Shown here: positions 33,484-43,499 of the stretch, one piece after another
How positions within the stretch are numbered: the first letter of the stretch is position 1
How the letters are laid out: every line of letters begins with the position of its first letter
Assembly (NCBI RefSeq): GCF_007681555.1
Contig: NZ_VELE01000003.1
Span: forward strand, 124,001-188,000
Direction of reading: 5' to 3'
Origin: Kocuria salsicia
Lineage (GTDB): Bacteria > Actinomycetota > Actinomycetes > Actinomycetales > Micrococcaceae
DNA: 64,000 nt
Notes under the pieces: generated by a model
Seen by the model: only the letters and a program-made list of their open reading frames with translations
What the model was told of the DNA's origin: nothing
Database searches by the model: none
Program-made: the position numbers and the translations under genes

Positions 33484-34023
33484 TCAGACGCCGGACGGAG
33501 CCAACTGCTCCCGGGACCGCTGTGCTCCGGTTCCCTGGGTGGCGGGCTGCTGCTGGGCCGGGGCCGCCACGCGCGGAACCGCGGTCGCCGGACCGTGGGC
33601 CGCCGCGGCGACGAGCGCGGTCTTCAGCAGGTGCGGGTCGTCGAGCAGGTCACGGGACTGGTTGAGCGAAGCGAGCACCGTACACGTCATGGTCACGCCT
33701 CCGCGCGGGACGAAACGGTTGACGCGGCGCACGGCCGCGTTCCAGCGCCTGCGCTGGTCCCGGGTGAGCTCGTGGCCCCCCAGCTCGTCGAGCCAGGCGC
33801 GGGCGCCCACGAACACGCGGGTGACGAGCTCGCGCTCGAACGCCTCCACGGATCCGGTACCACCCATTACCCTGTTCAATGCCGTGAGTTCCGCGACGGA
33901 CACCGCCGCCTTCACGGTTGCTGCAGCACGAGTCATGTCCTTCAAGCCCCCTGTGAAGATCTCTTCCACGGTGGCGGCGCGCGCCGCCACCCCGGTTGTC
34001 GATCGTGCCCCCATGAACCTCAC
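33484..34023 (-). CDS. Hypothetical protein, alpha-helical
   Basis: 179 aa. I do not recognise a family. Residues 1-150 look mainly helical and basic (TRAAATVKAAVSVAELTALN, LTRDQRRRWNAAVRRVN). The last 40 residues are Gln/Ala/Pro-rich and disordered. No signal peptide or catalytic motif is seen. The start is uncertain: GTG 34023 has GGGGGG 3-5 nt upstream, ATG 34014 is also possible. A -10-like TAGACT lies about 50 nt upstream at 34080-34075. Codon use and GC are like the neighbours, so it is probably a real gene. Confidence 0.55.
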   Translation of the reverse strand: MRFMGARSTTGVAARAATVEEIFTGGLKDMTRAAATVKAAVSVAELTALNRVMGGTGSVEAFERELVTRVFVGARAWLDELGGHELTRDQRRRWNAAVRRVNRFVPRGGVTMTCTVLASLNQSRDLLDDPHLLKTALVAAAAHGPATAVPRVAAPAQQQPATQGTGAQRSREQLAPSGV

Positions 34024-34074
34024 GATCCCCCCGGATCGGCTGCGAGTTCACGGGGAACCTCCCCTTGTGCTCCC

Positions 34075-34080
34075 AGTCTA
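34075..34080 (-). promoter_or_regulatory. Candidate -10 for the hypothetical gene 33484-34023
   Basis: TAGACT on the minus strand with TGTAAC 17 nt further upstream as a weak -35. It gives a leader of about 45 nt with a G-rich ribosome-binding region. Confidence 0.4.
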
Positions 34081-34222
34081 GGACTGCGCGCGAGGCGGTT
34101 ACAGTCGCACATTGGGGGACGTGGGATACACCTGTCCCCGGGTGTGAAGCGGCGGTGCGGTGCGCAATGGCAACGCGACGTCGACGCCCCCCCGGACCGC
34201 ACGCCACTTCAGGAACGCGGCA

Positions 34223-34257
34223 GGCCCGGGACCCGCGCGTCGTGCGGATCCCGGGCC
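34223..34257 (-). terminator. Hairpin downstream of nrdF
   Basis: 14-bp arms (GGCCCGGGACCCGC) with one mismatch and a 7-nt loop, about 40 bp after the nrdF stop at 34298 on the minus strand. Confidence 0.6.
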
Positions 34258-34297
34258 CGGTGGCGCCCGCGTGTCAGCTCAGGGTCTCAGGGGCGGC

Positions 34298-35347
<1,050 letters not shown>

Positions 35348-35562
35348 TTACCACATGGGGTTGGCGGGGGCCGTGCCAGGGGATCTCCCAGGTTACTCCA
35401 CCCGCGCGCGGACCCTGCCGCGTTTCCGTCGACGGTGCCGGGGCTGTTTTCTGAGGGCGAACGCCCCCCCGCGGGTCTTCCCTGTGGCGCCCACTGCCGT
35501 GCAGGATGAGTGACATGCCGACCCGGTACCGGGCTGGTGACTCAAGCGAAAGGAATCAGATC

Positions 35563-35745
35563 ATGCCTGATCTCGGAGGACTCGCGGATAAGGCCAAGGA
35601 TCTGGCCGGAGGCCACCAGGACAAGGTCAACGAGGGTATCGACAAGGCCGGAGACGCCGTCGACGACAAGACCGGCGGCAAGTTCGAGGGCCAGGTCGAC
35701 CAGGGCCAGGACGCCGTGCGCGACCGCTTGGGCGGCAACGAGTAG
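35563..35745 (+). CDS. Small Rv0909/MT0933-like antitoxin-family protein
   Basis: 60 aa, highly charged (GLADKAKDLAGGHQDKVNEG, then GKFEGQVDQGQDAV). It matches the actinobacterial family named after MT0933 antitoxin, but such proteins are often found without a toxin and may act as general stress or DNA-associated proteins. No toxin gene is adjacent. The ATG at 35563 has AAAGGA about 8 nt upstream. A longer in-frame ATG at 35506 lacks such a site. It is followed by a terminator. Confidence 0.75.
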   Translation: MPDLGGLADKAKDLAGGHQDKVNEGIDKAGDAVDDKTGGKFEGQVDQGQDAVRDRLGGNE

Positions 35746-35766
35746 TCGTTCCCCCTACAGACCACG

Positions 35767-35802
35767 ACAGCGCCCCGTCCACTTCGGCGGAGGGGGCGCT
35801 GT
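35767..35802 (+). terminator. Hairpin downstream of the MT0933-like gene
   Basis: ACAGCGCCCC and GGGGCGCTGT form a 10-bp stem with a 16-nt loop that is followed by TCTTCG. It starts 22 bp after the stop at 35745 and can also serve the converging zapE gene. Confidence 0.65.
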
Positions 35803-35871
35803 TCTTCGTGCGGGCCTCTCCCAAGAGTCTTCTCGCGCCGGTCACTCGGCGTCCCGCAGCCGTGCGGGGCC

Positions 35872-36921
35872 TCAGGCCTCGTCGGCCTCGCGGGCAAGGG
35901 CGGTGAGACGGGAGACCGCGCGGTAGTACTTCTTCTGGTACCCGCCGGCCATCATCTCCTCGGTGAAGACCTGGTCGAACGGGACGCCCGTGGAGAGGAT
36001 GGGCAGGTCCCGGTCGTAGAGGCGGTCGGCGAGCACCACGAAGCGCAGCGCCACGGCCTGCTGGTCGATCGTGCGCACCCCGCGCCACGCCATGGCGTCC
36101 AGGTCTTGGATCAGCGCCCGGTAGCGGGAGGGGTGCACACGGGAGAGCTGGTCCACGAGCGCCTCGAAGTCGTCCAGCGCCACCCGCTTGCCCGGGAAGT
36201 GCTGCTCGATCGCGGTGTCGAGCGCGGCGTCGTCGGCCAGGGGCGACGGTGCCTGGGGCAGACCGCGGTGGCGGTAGTCCTCGCCGTCCACCCGGACCAC
36301 CTCGAACTGCGAGGAGAGCACCTGGATCTCGCGCTGGAAGTCCTGCGCCGCGAAACGCCCCTCCCCCAGCGACCCCGGCAGCGTGTTTGACGTCGCGGCG
36401 AGCTTCACACCGGCATCCGCGAGCTCGCGCATCAGCCGGGACATCAGCACAGTGTCCCCGGGGTCGTCCAGCTCGAACTCGTCGATGCACACGAGCGAGT
36501 ACTCCTTCAGGGCGTCCACCGTACGGCGGAACGTCAGCGCACCCACGAGGTTGGTGTACTCCACGAACGTGCCGAACGCCTTGGGCCCGGGCACCGCGTG
36601 CCACAGGGACGCGAGCAGGTGGGTCTTGCCCACGCCGAACCCGCCGTCCAGGTAGATGCCCTGTGCCGCGGTCGATGCCTTGGAGCCGCCGAAGAGCTTC
36701 GAGAAGAACCCGCCGCCACCCTGGCCGCCGCGCCCCGAGACGCCCGCGGCGAAGGCCTTTAGCTTCTGCACCGCCTCCGCCTGGGTGGGCTGGGAGGGGT
36801 CCGGGCGGTAGGTGTCGAAGGAGACTTCACCGAAGCGCTCAGAGGGCCGGAAGCCGTCGAGCAGTTCTTCGGCCGAGACCCGCGGGTTGCGGTCGACCAG
36901 GTGTTCGATCTGAGTGCTCAC
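35872..36921 (-). CDS. zapE: ZapE/AFG1-like P-loop ATPase
   Basis: 349 aa. AAA-type ATPase related to AFG1 (mitochondrial) and ZapE (cell division in E. coli). Walker [12 protein letters not shown] lies near residue 105 and Walker [12 protein letters not shown] near 150. The preceding segment is an unusual Gly-rich insertion [17 protein letters not shown]. The GTG at 36921 has GGGAGG 9 nt upstream; a longer frame to 37023 is Cys/Pro-rich and atypical. In actinobacteria the role is unproven: cell division or membrane protein turnover. Confidence 0.87.
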   Translation of the reverse strand: MSTQIEHLVDRNPRVSAEELLDGFRPSERFGEVSFDTYRPDPSQPTQAEAVQKLKAFAAGVSGRGGQGGGGFFSKLFGGSKASTAAQGIYLDGGFGVGKTHLLASLWHAVPGPKAFGTFVEYTNLVGALTFRRTVDALKEYSLVCIDEFELDDPGDTVLMSRLMRELADAGVKLAATSNTLPGSLGEGRFAAQDFQREIQVLSSQFEVVRVDGEDYRHRGLPQAPSPLADDAALDTAIEQHFPGKRVALDDFEALVDQLSRVHPSRYRALIQDLDAMAWRGVRTIDQQAVALRFVVLADRLYDRDLPILSTGVPFDQVFTEEMMAGGYQKKYYRAVSRLTALAREADEA

Positions 36922-37124
36922 GTTCCGGGACCTCCCGACCTGCTCCCCCGCGCACCCCGGGCTCGGGGTCCTGCAGGCAGCTGGTCCTGTGCATAGACGG
37001 TTGGCGGGAGCGCTGGCACGCACCCCCTTCTGCCCCCGATGCTACCGGTCAGCCCGTGGTGAACACGGCCCGGGCTGTGACGGGGCAGTCACTGCCCGGT
37101 ATGCACGTGCCGCGGGCTCCCCAC

Positions 37125-37130
37125 TACGCT
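37125..37130 (+). promoter_or_regulatory. Candidate -10 of the sulfurtransferase-sufE operon
   Basis: TACGCT about 70 nt before the ATG at 37200. The leader then contains a strong Shine-Dalgarno (AAGGAGAGG). The opposite-direction hexamer TAGCAT (37044-37039, minus strand) may serve zapE. Confidence 0.4.
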
Positions 37131-37199
37131 GGAGGCAGGAAGACGGGCGGTCCGCCGTGGGCCGCAACCGTGACAGCGCCAGGACAAGGAGAGGTTTCA

Positions 37200-38108
37200 A
37201 TGGCTGTAGGAGCAGAGCAGAACAAGGCGTTCGCACAGTACGCGCACCCGCAGCGGCTGGTGTCCACCGAGTGGGTGGCCGAGAACGTCGGGGCCCCGGG
37301 CGTCGTCGTCGTCGAGTCGGACGAGGACGTCCTGCTGTACGAGACCGGGCACGTCCCCGGTGCCGTGAAGATCGACTGGCACACAGACCTCAACGAGCCG
37401 GACACGCGCGACTACGTGGACGGAGAGCAGTTCGCCGAGCTGATGTCCCGCAAGGGCATCAGCCGCGACGACACCGTGGTGATCTACGGGGACAAGTCCA
37501 ACTGGTGGGCCGCCTACGCCCTGTGGGTCTTCACCCTCTTCGGCCACCCGGACGTCCGTCTCATGGACGGTGGCCGCGACAAGTGGATCGCCGAGGGCCG
37601 TGAGCTGACCACGGACGCCACCGAGGTCACCCAGGCCGAGTACCCCGTGGTCGAGCGGAACGACGCCCCCGTCCGCGCGTACCGCGAGGACGTTCTGGCC
37701 GCGCTCGGCACCACTCCGCTGATCGACGTCCGCTCCCCCCAGGAGTACACGGGCGAGCGCACCCACATGCCGGACTACCCCCAGGAGGGCACGCTGCGCG
37801 GCGGGCACATCCCCACTGCGGCCTCCGTCCCCTGGGCCCGTGCCGCCGCCGAGGACGGCACGTTCAAGTCCCGTGCGGAGCTCGAGGCCATCTACCGGGA
37901 CGAGGTGGGCCTGCAGCCGGGCGACGACGTGATCGCGTACTGCCGCATCGGCGAGCGCTCCTCCCACACCTGGTTTGTGCTCACCCACCTGCTGGGTTAC
38001 GAGAACGTGCGCAACTACGACGGCTCCTGGACCGAGTGGGGCAACGCCGTGCGCGTTCCCGTGGCCCAGGGCGAGGAGCGCGGCGAGGCCCCGGGGTCTT
38101 CCCTGTGA
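37200..38108 (+). CDS. sseA: Thiosulfate/3-mercaptopyruvate sulfurtransferase
   Basis: 302 aa with two rhodanese domains. The N-terminal domain (about 20-145) is structural and the C-terminal one (about 170-290) is catalytic. The active-site cysteine is C248 in [13 protein letters not shown], whose CRIGERSS loop is typical of actinobacterial thiosulfate sulfurtransferases. It transfers sulfane sulfur to cyanide or thiols. AAGGAGAGG lies 6 nt before the ATG. Its stop overlaps the start of sufE (GTGA), suggesting a coupled sulfur-transfer role. Confidence 0.92.
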   Translation: MAVGAEQNKAFAQYAHPQRLVSTEWVAENVGAPGVVVVESDEDVLLYETGHVPGAVKIDWHTDLNEPDTRDYVDGEQFAELMSRKGISRDDTVVIYGDKSNWWAAYALWVFTLFGHPDVRLMDGGRDKWIAEGRELTTDATEVTQAEYPVVERNDAPVRAYREDVLAALGTTPLIDVRSPQEYTGERTHMPDYPQEGTLRGGHIPTAASVPWARAAAEDGTFKSRAELEAIYRDEVGLQPGDDVIAYCRIGERSSHTWFVLTHLLGYENVRNYDGSWTEWGNAVRVPVAQGEERGEAPGSSL

Positions 38109-38551
38109 GCGCGCAGGACCTTCCGGAGCAGCTGGCGGAGCTCGTGAGAGAGTTCAACGAGGTCCCGGATCCGGACAAGCTGCAGCTGCTGCTCGAGTTC
38201 TCACGCTCCCTGCCCGAGCTGCCCGACCGTCTGGGTGAGCACCCCGAGGAGCTGGAGCAGGTCACCGAGTGCCAGTCGCCCCTGTTCCTCGCGGTCGAGG
38301 TGGGCGACGGCGACGACGCCCCGGTCAGCCTCTTCTTCTCGGCCCCGGCCGAGGCACCCACCACCCGGGGCTTTGCCTCGATCCTGCACGAGGGCCTCAA
38401 CGGCCTGCCTGCGGCCCAGGTGCTCGAGGTCCCGGACGACCTCCCGGAGCGCTTCGGGCTGACCCGGCTCGTGTCCCCCCTGCGCATGCGGGGGATGTCC
38501 GCAATGCTTGGGCGCATCAAGCGCCAGATCCAGGCACGCCAGGCGGTCTGA
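38105..38551 (+). CDS. SufE-like cysteine desulfurase accessory protein
   Basis: 148 aa. SufE proteins accept persulfide sulfur from a cysteine desulfurase for Fe-S cluster assembly. The conserved acceptor cysteine is C56 in [14 protein letters not shown] and the compact alpha/beta fold ends in [17 protein letters not shown]. It starts with GTG overlapping the upstream stop by four bases. The pairing of a rhodanese and SufE is common in actinobacteria. No sufS or sufB is in the window, so the donor enzyme is elsewhere. Confidence 0.9.
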   Translation: MSAQDLPEQLAELVREFNEVPDPDKLQLLLEFSRSLPELPDRLGEHPEELEQVTECQSPLFLAVEVGDGDDAPVSLFFSAPAEAPTTRGFASILHEGLNGLPAAQVLEVPDDLPERFGLTRLVSPLRMRGMSAMLGRIKRQIQARQAV

Positions 38552-38567
38552 GCCAGCCTCACGAAAC

Positions 38568-38603
38568 GCGCGGTGCCCGGGACATCGGTGCCGGGCACCG
38601 CGC
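38568..38603 (+). terminator. Hairpin downstream of sufE
   Basis: Perfect 13-bp stem (arm GCGCGGTGCCCGG) with a 10-nt loop, 17 bp after the sufE stop. It is between convergent genes (next stop at 38768), so it can act in both directions. Confidence 0.7.
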
Positions 38604-38767
38604 TCGTGTCGTCCCAGGGTTCTCCACCGCCCGCCGTCGCCCCCCGTGCCTCGTCCGCCCCGGTCTCTCGACCGTCTGGTCCGACGACGCCGCACCCCGG
38701 TCCGTGGCGCGACCGACCCGAGTGCCGAGCGCTCTGCCGCCCGGAGGACCGTGCGCTCGCGACGGGA

Positions 38768-39994
38768 TCAGCGCCGCGGGGCGAGCCGTGACGGGAGCCA
38801 GTCCTGGATCGCCCGCTCGTAGCGCTTGCGCTCGATGTTCCACTCCTTGGTGTGCCGCGCGCCGGTGAAGCCCACGAAGTCCACGAGCGGGCTCAGGTCC
38901 GCAAGCTTCACGGACCCCGCCACGGGTACCACCTCGTCGTCCGTGGAGTGCAGGATGAGGGTGGGCGTGTCGATGTCCTCCCAGCGGGAGAGCCAGTCGA
39001 GGGCGTGCAGGTCCAGGGGTGCCGCGAGCCCGGTGATGCGCGGGCCCAGCCGGTGGGAGATCATGTCCGCGGCCATCCGCCCCACGCGCCGGGGCACCCG
39101 GTGCACCTTTGTCTGGTGGGCCAGCAGCTCGTACCAGTCCACCACGGGTCCGGTGAGCACGAGGGCGCGCAGCCGGTCACGGTACTCGGTGAGCTCAGCG
39201 GTGCGCAGCACAATGGCCCCGCCCATGGACCAGCCGAAGAGCACGATCTCCGTGGCCCCGTGCTCCAGCGCGTAGCGGATCCCGGCCTGGACGTCCTCCC
39301 ACTCGGTGAAGCCCAGCCCGTAGCGGTGGTCCGGAGTGGCGGGCGCGTCACCGTCGTTGCGGTAGGACAGCAGCAGACTGTGCAGCCCGAGCCTGCGGGC
39401 CACCCGGGCGCCACGGATGCACTCAGCGCGCTGGGCCCCCCGGCCGTGGACCATCACGGCCCACGTGCCGGTGCGGGCGGCGTCGCCCCCCTTCGCGGGC
39501 ACGAACCACGCCGGCGCGTCCCCCAGTGGGGTGGGAATCTGCACCTCCTCGTACGGCAGGCCCGCGTCCGACGGCCGGGCATAGACCGTGCCGGTCCACC
39601 AGCCCCGAGCGCCCACCGTGAGCTCGCCGCTGTACACGCGCTCCACCAGGCGGGTCACGGTGCCGCCGGTCTGTCGCACCACGAAGCCGATCCGGGCGAG
39701 GCCCCGGCCCTCGTCGAAGCGCAGCGCGTAGGTCCCTGCGACGCGGGTGTCCGGCGTGGCCGGCAGGGTCACGAGGTCCCGGCCCGAGTTAGCGTCCTTC
39801 TCGATCTTGAGCACCGTGACGTTGCCGGGACGGGTGGAGGGGGTCACCACGTGGCGGGCGACGAGTGCGGCCACGCCGCCGGACAGCGCGAAGGTGGCCG
39901 ACGCCGCGCCCACACTGGCCGCGGCGCCCACGAGTGCGCCGTGGCGCCACGCGCGCGCGTCCGTGCCGGGGCGGGGAGAGGTCTCGGAAGCCAT
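38768..39994 (-). CDS. Alpha/beta hydrolase, secreted or membrane-anchored
   Basis: 408 aa. An N-terminal hydrophobic segment (ALVGAAASVGAASATFALSG) could be a signal anchor. The catalytic domain (about 175-405) has the nucleophile elbow FGWSMGGAI (Ser), the HGRGAQRAE loop and the acid/base region LHSTDDEVVP (Asp) with GARHTKEW (His). It is therefore an intact Ser-Asp-His esterase or peptidase-type fold. A long N-terminal region about 60-160 has no recognised family. The ATG at 39994 is the family-like start. The substrate is unknown. Confidence 0.85.
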   Translation of the reverse strand: MASETSPRPGTDARAWRHGALVGAAASVGAASATFALSGGVAALVARHVVTPSTRPGNVTVLKIEKDANSGRDLVTLPATPDTRVAGTYALRFDEGRGLARIGFVVRQTGGTVTRLVERVYSGELTVGARGWWTGTVYARPSDAGLPYEEVQIPTPLGDAPAWFVPAKGGDAARTGTWAVMVHGRGAQRAECIRGARVARRLGLHSLLLSYRNDGDAPATPDHRYGLGFTEWEDVQAGIRYALEHGATEIVLFGWSMGGAIVLRTAELTEYRDRLRALVLTGPVVDWYELLAHQTKVHRVPRRVGRMAADMISHRLGPRITGLAAPLDLHALDWLSRWEDIDTPTLILHSTDDEVVPVAGSVKLADLSPLVDFVGFTGARHTKEWNIERKRYERAIQDWLPSRLAPRR

Positions 39995-40084
39995 GGCGTC
40001 ATTGTGGCACGCGGGCATAACGGCGACGGCTCCGTCGTTGGACACCACGGGAAGAAATGACACCGAGTAGCAGGAGGCACCACC

Positions 40085-40576
40085 GTGGATCCCCGGACCC
40101 AGCAGCACGACACCGACGGCCGAGGCGAGGACCGGGCCCTGAGCCCCGAGGCCGCCGCCGCCCGCACCGACGCGCAGTGGCGCCAGGTACTCAACCCCGT
40201 GGAGTACCAGGTGCTGCGCCAGGCGGGCACCGAACGTCCCCACACCGGCGAGTACGTGGACACCACCACCGAGGGGGTGTATGAGTGCCGCGCGTGCGGC
40301 GCGGAGCTGTTCCGCTCCGAGACCAAGTTCGCCTCCCACTGCGGCTGGCCCTCGTTCTTCGCGCCGCTGGCCGAGGACCGGGTGCGCTACATCGAGGACA
40401 CCACCATGGGCATGAAGCGCGTGGAGGTCCGTTGCGCCACCTGCGACTCCCACCTGGGCCACGTCTTCGAGGGCGAGGGCTACGGCACGCCCACGGACCT
40501 GCGGTACTGCATGAACTCCGTGTCGCTGCGCCTGGTTCCCGCTGAGGCAGCCGAGGGTTCGGACGCGACGGTGTGA
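40085..40576 (+). CDS. msrB: Peptide-methionine (R)-S-oxide reductase
   Basis: 163 aa. It repairs the R-epimer of methionine sulfoxide in proteins. Both zinc CxxC pairs (CRAC, CATC), the KFASHCGWPSFF segment and the catalytic cysteine C142 in RYCMNSVSLRL are present, so it should be active. The GTG at 40085 has GGAGG about 6 nt upstream. The first 35 residues are an unusual acidic/alanine-rich extension. It stands alone. Confidence 0.95.
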   Translation: MDPRTQQHDTDGRGEDRALSPEAAAARTDAQWRQVLNPVEYQVLRQAGTERPHTGEYVDTTTEGVYECRACGAELFRSETKFASHCGWPSFFAPLAEDRVRYIEDTTMGMKRVEVRCATCDSHLGHVFEGEGYGTPTDLRYCMNSVSLRLVPAEAAEGSDATV

Positions 40577-40668
40577 GACCACGCCGTCGTGAGCGGGACT
40601 GCCCGGTCTCGGGCCGACATGCGGGCGCGACACGACGCCAAAGACGCTGCGTTTCGTAACGCTGTGGT

Positions 40669-40674
40669 TACTGT
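40669..40674 (+). promoter_or_regulatory. -10 hexamer of a leaderless DUF3000 transcript
   Basis: TACTGT then exactly 6 nt and the GTG start at 40681. There is no Shine-Dalgarno. Confidence 0.6.
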
Positions 40675-40680
40675 GACGTT

Positions 40681-41298
40681 GTGGGAGCGGTAACCGAGTT
40701 GAACAGCACTCCGGACGTGTTCCGCGCGGTCGTGCAGGCTCTCGAGAGCGCCCGCTTCCGCCCGGAGGTCGCGCTCAGCCGGATCGCCCCGCCGCGCGGT
40801 CTCGCCCCCCACGCCATCTCCTTCGCCGCCGAGGTGGGACACGGCCTGCACCGCCGCCTCACCAACCCGGAGGAACCCCGCACCGCCCGCGAGGCACCGG
40901 CCTCCGGACGGTTCGTCGTGCTCTACGACGAGTCCTGTCCCCAGCCGTGGCAGGGACCGTTCCGGATCGTGAGCTGGTTCCGCTCCCGCCTGGACGCAGA
41001 GATGGGCCGCGACGAGCTCCTCCCGGACGTGAGCTGGTCCTGGCTCACGGACACCCTGGGAGAGCACGGTGCGCGGTTCACCGCCGAGGGCGGCACCGCC
41101 GCACGCACCGTCGAACGCCACTACGGCAGCCTGACCGAGCAGGCGGACGTGGCCCAGGTGGAGGTCAGAGCCTCCTGGACGCCCGTCCAGCACGGAGGCC
41201 CCCAGCACTGGGCACACACGCACCTCAACGCGTGGGCCCAGGTGCTGTGCACCGCCGCGGGGCTCCCGCCGCACCACGAGGGCGTCACCTACCTGTAG
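40681..41298 (+). CDS. DUF3000 family protein
   Basis: 205 aa. Actinobacterial family of unknown function that is usually next to the RNase D-like gene, as here. Features are FRPEVALSRIAPPRGLAPHA near the N-terminus, DESCPQPWQGPFRIVSWFR in the middle and ASWTPVQ later. No catalytic motif, signal peptide or membrane helix. The GTG start is set by the leaderless -10. The next gene begins after the stop with no hairpin between, so they are likely one transcript. Confidence 0.88.
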   Translation: MGAVTELNSTPDVFRAVVQALESARFRPEVALSRIAPPRGLAPHAISFAAEVGHGLHRRLTNPEEPRTAREAPASGRFVVLYDESCPQPWQGPFRIVSWFRSRLDAEMGRDELLPDVSWSWLTDTLGEHGARFTAEGGTAARTVERHYGSLTEQADVAQVEVRASWTPVQHGGPQHWAHTHLNAWAQVLCTAAGLPPHHEGVTYL

Positions 41299-41427
41299 GT
41301 CCGCCCCGCACCCATCCGACCCGGCCGCGGAGAACCCCGCGACCCCCGATCCGCCGTTCGAGGACCACCCATCAGCAGCAACGCCAACGATCCCTCACCC
41401 GCCCGCGAACCGGGACCGCCCGAGATC

Positions 41428-42690
41428 GTGGTGCCCGGCTTCGAGCACTTCGACATTCCAGCGACCGTGCATCTCAACGGACCCGCGGACGGTCTGCCGC
41501 GCGTTGTCGACACCGCCCGTGGCCTCGCCCGGGCCGCCGAGCAGCTCGCGGTCGCCACCGGGCCGGTGGCCGTGGACACCGAGCGCGCCTCCGGCTTCCG
41601 CTACGGTCAGCGCGCGTTCCTCGTGCAGCTGCGCAGGGAAGGCGCGGGCACCATCCTCATCGACCCCGAAGCCGTGGGGTCCCTCGCCAGCGTGGACGAG
41701 GCCCTGCGCGGCGTCGAGTGGGTTCTGCACGCGGCCACCCAGGACATGCCGTGCCTGGCCGAACTGGACATGCGACCCGACCGGCTCTTCGACACCGAGC
41801 TCGGTGGGCGTCTGCTCGGGCTGCGGAAAGTGGGCCTGGCCTCGATGACCGAGGAGCTGCTCGGGTTCACGCTGTCCAAGGAGCACTCCGCGGTGGACTG
41901 GTCGCGCCGCCCGCTGCCCGTGGACTGGCTGAACTACGCCGCGCTGGACGTCGAGGTCCTGGTGCAGCTGCGCTGGGCCACCGAGGAGCGGCTGTCCCAG
42001 GCCGGGAAGCTGGACTGGGCGCTCGAGGAGTTCGAGCACGTCCGCACCGCTCCCCCGCCGCCCCCGCGCCAGGACCCGTGGCGCCGCACGCACGGCATGG
42101 GCAACGTGCGCGGACGGCGCAAGCTCACGGCGCTGCGCAACCTGTGGCAGGCTCGGGAGACCCTGGCCCGCCACAAGGACCTTGCGCCCACACGGCTGCT
42201 GCCCGACTCCGCACTCGTGGCCGCCGCCAACGCGATGCCCCGCACGGTGCCCCAGCTGCTGGGGACACCCGGCTTCCACGGGCGCCAGGCGGAGCGGGAG
42301 GCCACCCGGTGGCTCACCGCCGTTCAGGAGGCGAGGCTCGCGGAGGAACCCGTGCCCGCCACCGTCCCCTCGAACACCCTGCCACCGGTCAAGGCCTGGG
42401 AGACCAAACGCCCGGAGGCCGCCGCGCGGCTCTCGGTGGTCAAGCCGGCCGTCGCGCACCTCGCGGAGGAGCTGGGCCTCCCCACGGAGAACCTGCTGAC
42501 GCCGGAGCACCTGCGCCGCTTCTGCTGGCAGCCCCCGCGCTCCACGTCCGACGACGCCGTGGCGGAGCGGTTGCGCGAGCTCGGTGCCCGTGAGTGGCAG
42601 ATCCGGCACGTTGCCCCCGTGATCGGTGCCGAGTGGCGAACCCTGCGCTCCCAACGGCGCTCTGAGAAGTCGGCGGAAGCGCAGGACTGA
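41428..42690 (+). CDS. Ribonuclease D-like 3'-5' exoribonuclease with HRDC domain
   Basis: 420 aa from GTG 41428. DEDD-type exonuclease domain (about 30-210): GPVAVDTERASG (first acidic pair), VLHAATQDMPCLAEL, and NYAALDVEVLV (final Asp and the Tyr). An HRDC domain (about 225-330) follows, then a C-terminal helical region. The start is uncertain: GTG 41428 has no clear Shine-Dalgarno. An ATC at 41371 in the same frame has GAGGA exactly 6 nt upstream and would add 19 residues (see findings). It follows DUF3000 as in other actinobacteria. Confidence 0.88.
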   Translation: MVPGFEHFDIPATVHLNGPADGLPRVVDTARGLARAAEQLAVATGPVAVDTERASGFRYGQRAFLVQLRREGAGTILIDPEAVGSLASVDEALRGVEWVLHAATQDMPCLAELDMRPDRLFDTELGGRLLGLRKVGLASMTEELLGFTLSKEHSAVDWSRRPLPVDWLNYAALDVEVLVQLRWATEERLSQAGKLDWALEEFEHVRTAPPPPPRQDPWRRTHGMGNVRGRRKLTALRNLWQARETLARHKDLAPTRLLPDSALVAAANAMPRTVPQLLGTPGFHGRQAEREATRWLTAVQEARLAEEPVPATVPSNTLPPVKAWETKRPEAAARLSVVKPAVAHLAEELGLPTENLLTPEHLRRFCWQPPRSTSDDAVAERLRELGAREWQIRHVAPVIGAEWRTLRSQRRSEKSAEAQD

Positions 42691-42743
42691 GCCTGCTCCG
42701 CGGTGTTCCGGCGCCATGGCCTCGCCGTTCGGCTCCCGGCACG

Positions 42744-42781
42744 GCAGTGGCCGCACTCCCCTGTGGGTGTGCGGCCACTGC
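42744..42781. terminator. Hairpin between the RNase D gene and the YtxH-like gene
   Basis: Perfect 13-bp stem (arm GCAGTGGCCGCAC) with a 12-nt loop, followed on the plus strand by ATTTTC. It lies between convergent stops at 42690 and 42864 and is one of the few here with a short T run. Confidence 0.75.
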
Positions 42782-42863
42782 ATTTTCACGTGTTGCCACG
42801 CGGTCTCACCGAGGCCCCGCGGGAGCCTTCACGTCACTGTCCGCGGACGGCCCCGTGGGCGGG

Positions 42864-43337
42864 TCAGTTCTTCATGTCCTTGGCATCCGGCGCCGGGTGG
42901 GCCGGCTTCATGTCCACCTCGTCCTCGGTGGTCGCGGGCTTGGGCAGCTCGGTCTCGGAGTCCTTCGAGGACTTCTCCTGAGCCTTGTCCTTGACCTCCT
43001 GAGCCTTCTGCTGCGCGGTCTGGGAACCCTGGGCGGCCTTGTCCTTGACGGTGGCCGCACCCTCCTGGGCCTTGCCCTTGACCGCGGCGGCACCGTCCGA
43101 GGCCTTCGCGCCCACGGTCTCGGCGGCCTTCTGGGCGCTCTCCGCGAGCTTCTCGCCCACTACGGGCACCTCGGACTTGACCCAGTCCGTGCCCTCGGAG
43201 ACCTTGGACTGGACCTTCGGATCGTTCCAGGTGTTCAGGGCGCTCTCGCGCAGGGACTCGTAGCTCTTCCGCCCGGACGCGGAGCCGACCACGAAGCCGA
43301 TCCCGAAACCGGCCACAAATGCAAGACGCTTGATCAT
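42864..43337 (-). CDS. YtxH-like small protein with Lys/Ala/Gln-rich helical repeats
   Basis: 157 aa. The start MIKRLAFVAGFGIGFVVGSA is a short membrane or glycine-zipper-like helix typical of YtxH proteins. The rest is an amphipathic helix with repeats of the KAQEGAATVKDKA kind, resembling LEA/phasin-like proteins, and a Pro-rich end. Function is unknown; membrane or stress protein is inferred. GGAAGGA lies upstream of the ATG. A longer frame from 43394 is less likely. Confidence 0.7.
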   Translation of the reverse strand: MIKRLAFVAGFGIGFVVGSASGRKSYESLRESALNTWNDPKVQSKVSEGTDWVKSEVPVVGEKLAESAQKAAETVGAKASDGAAAVKGKAQEGAATVKDKAAQGSQTAQQKAQEVKDKAQEKSSKDSETELPKPATTEDEVDMKPAHPAPDAKDMKN

Positions 43338-43461
43338 GGGGCGTTCCTTCCGTTCACGCGGGTCGAGGGGACTCGGCCCGATCCTGATCACCATGGTACT
43401 GACAGTTCCCCCCCCCGCAAGGGCCCCCGCGCCGCTGCAAATCCACCGGACTGTGCAGATC

Positions 43462-43467
43462 TAGGAT
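43462..43467 (+). promoter_or_regulatory. Candidate -10 of the Rieske lipoprotein gene
   Basis: TAGGAT 32 nt before the ATG at 43500. The leader contains GAGGAGGAG. No clear -35 is seen. Confidence 0.4.
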
Positions 43468-43499
43468 GGACGCGTCCGCGCACGAGGAGGAGCACCACC

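Noticed and set aside
35563-35745. A toxin-antitoxin pair at the MT0933-like gene
   Set aside because: There is no adjacent toxin gene. The name reflects family nomenclature only.
43405-43416. Nine-base C run upstream of the Rieske gene as a phase-variation tract
   Set aside because: It is intergenic and outside the likely promoter. High-GC genomes contain such runs by chance and no switching gene depends on it.
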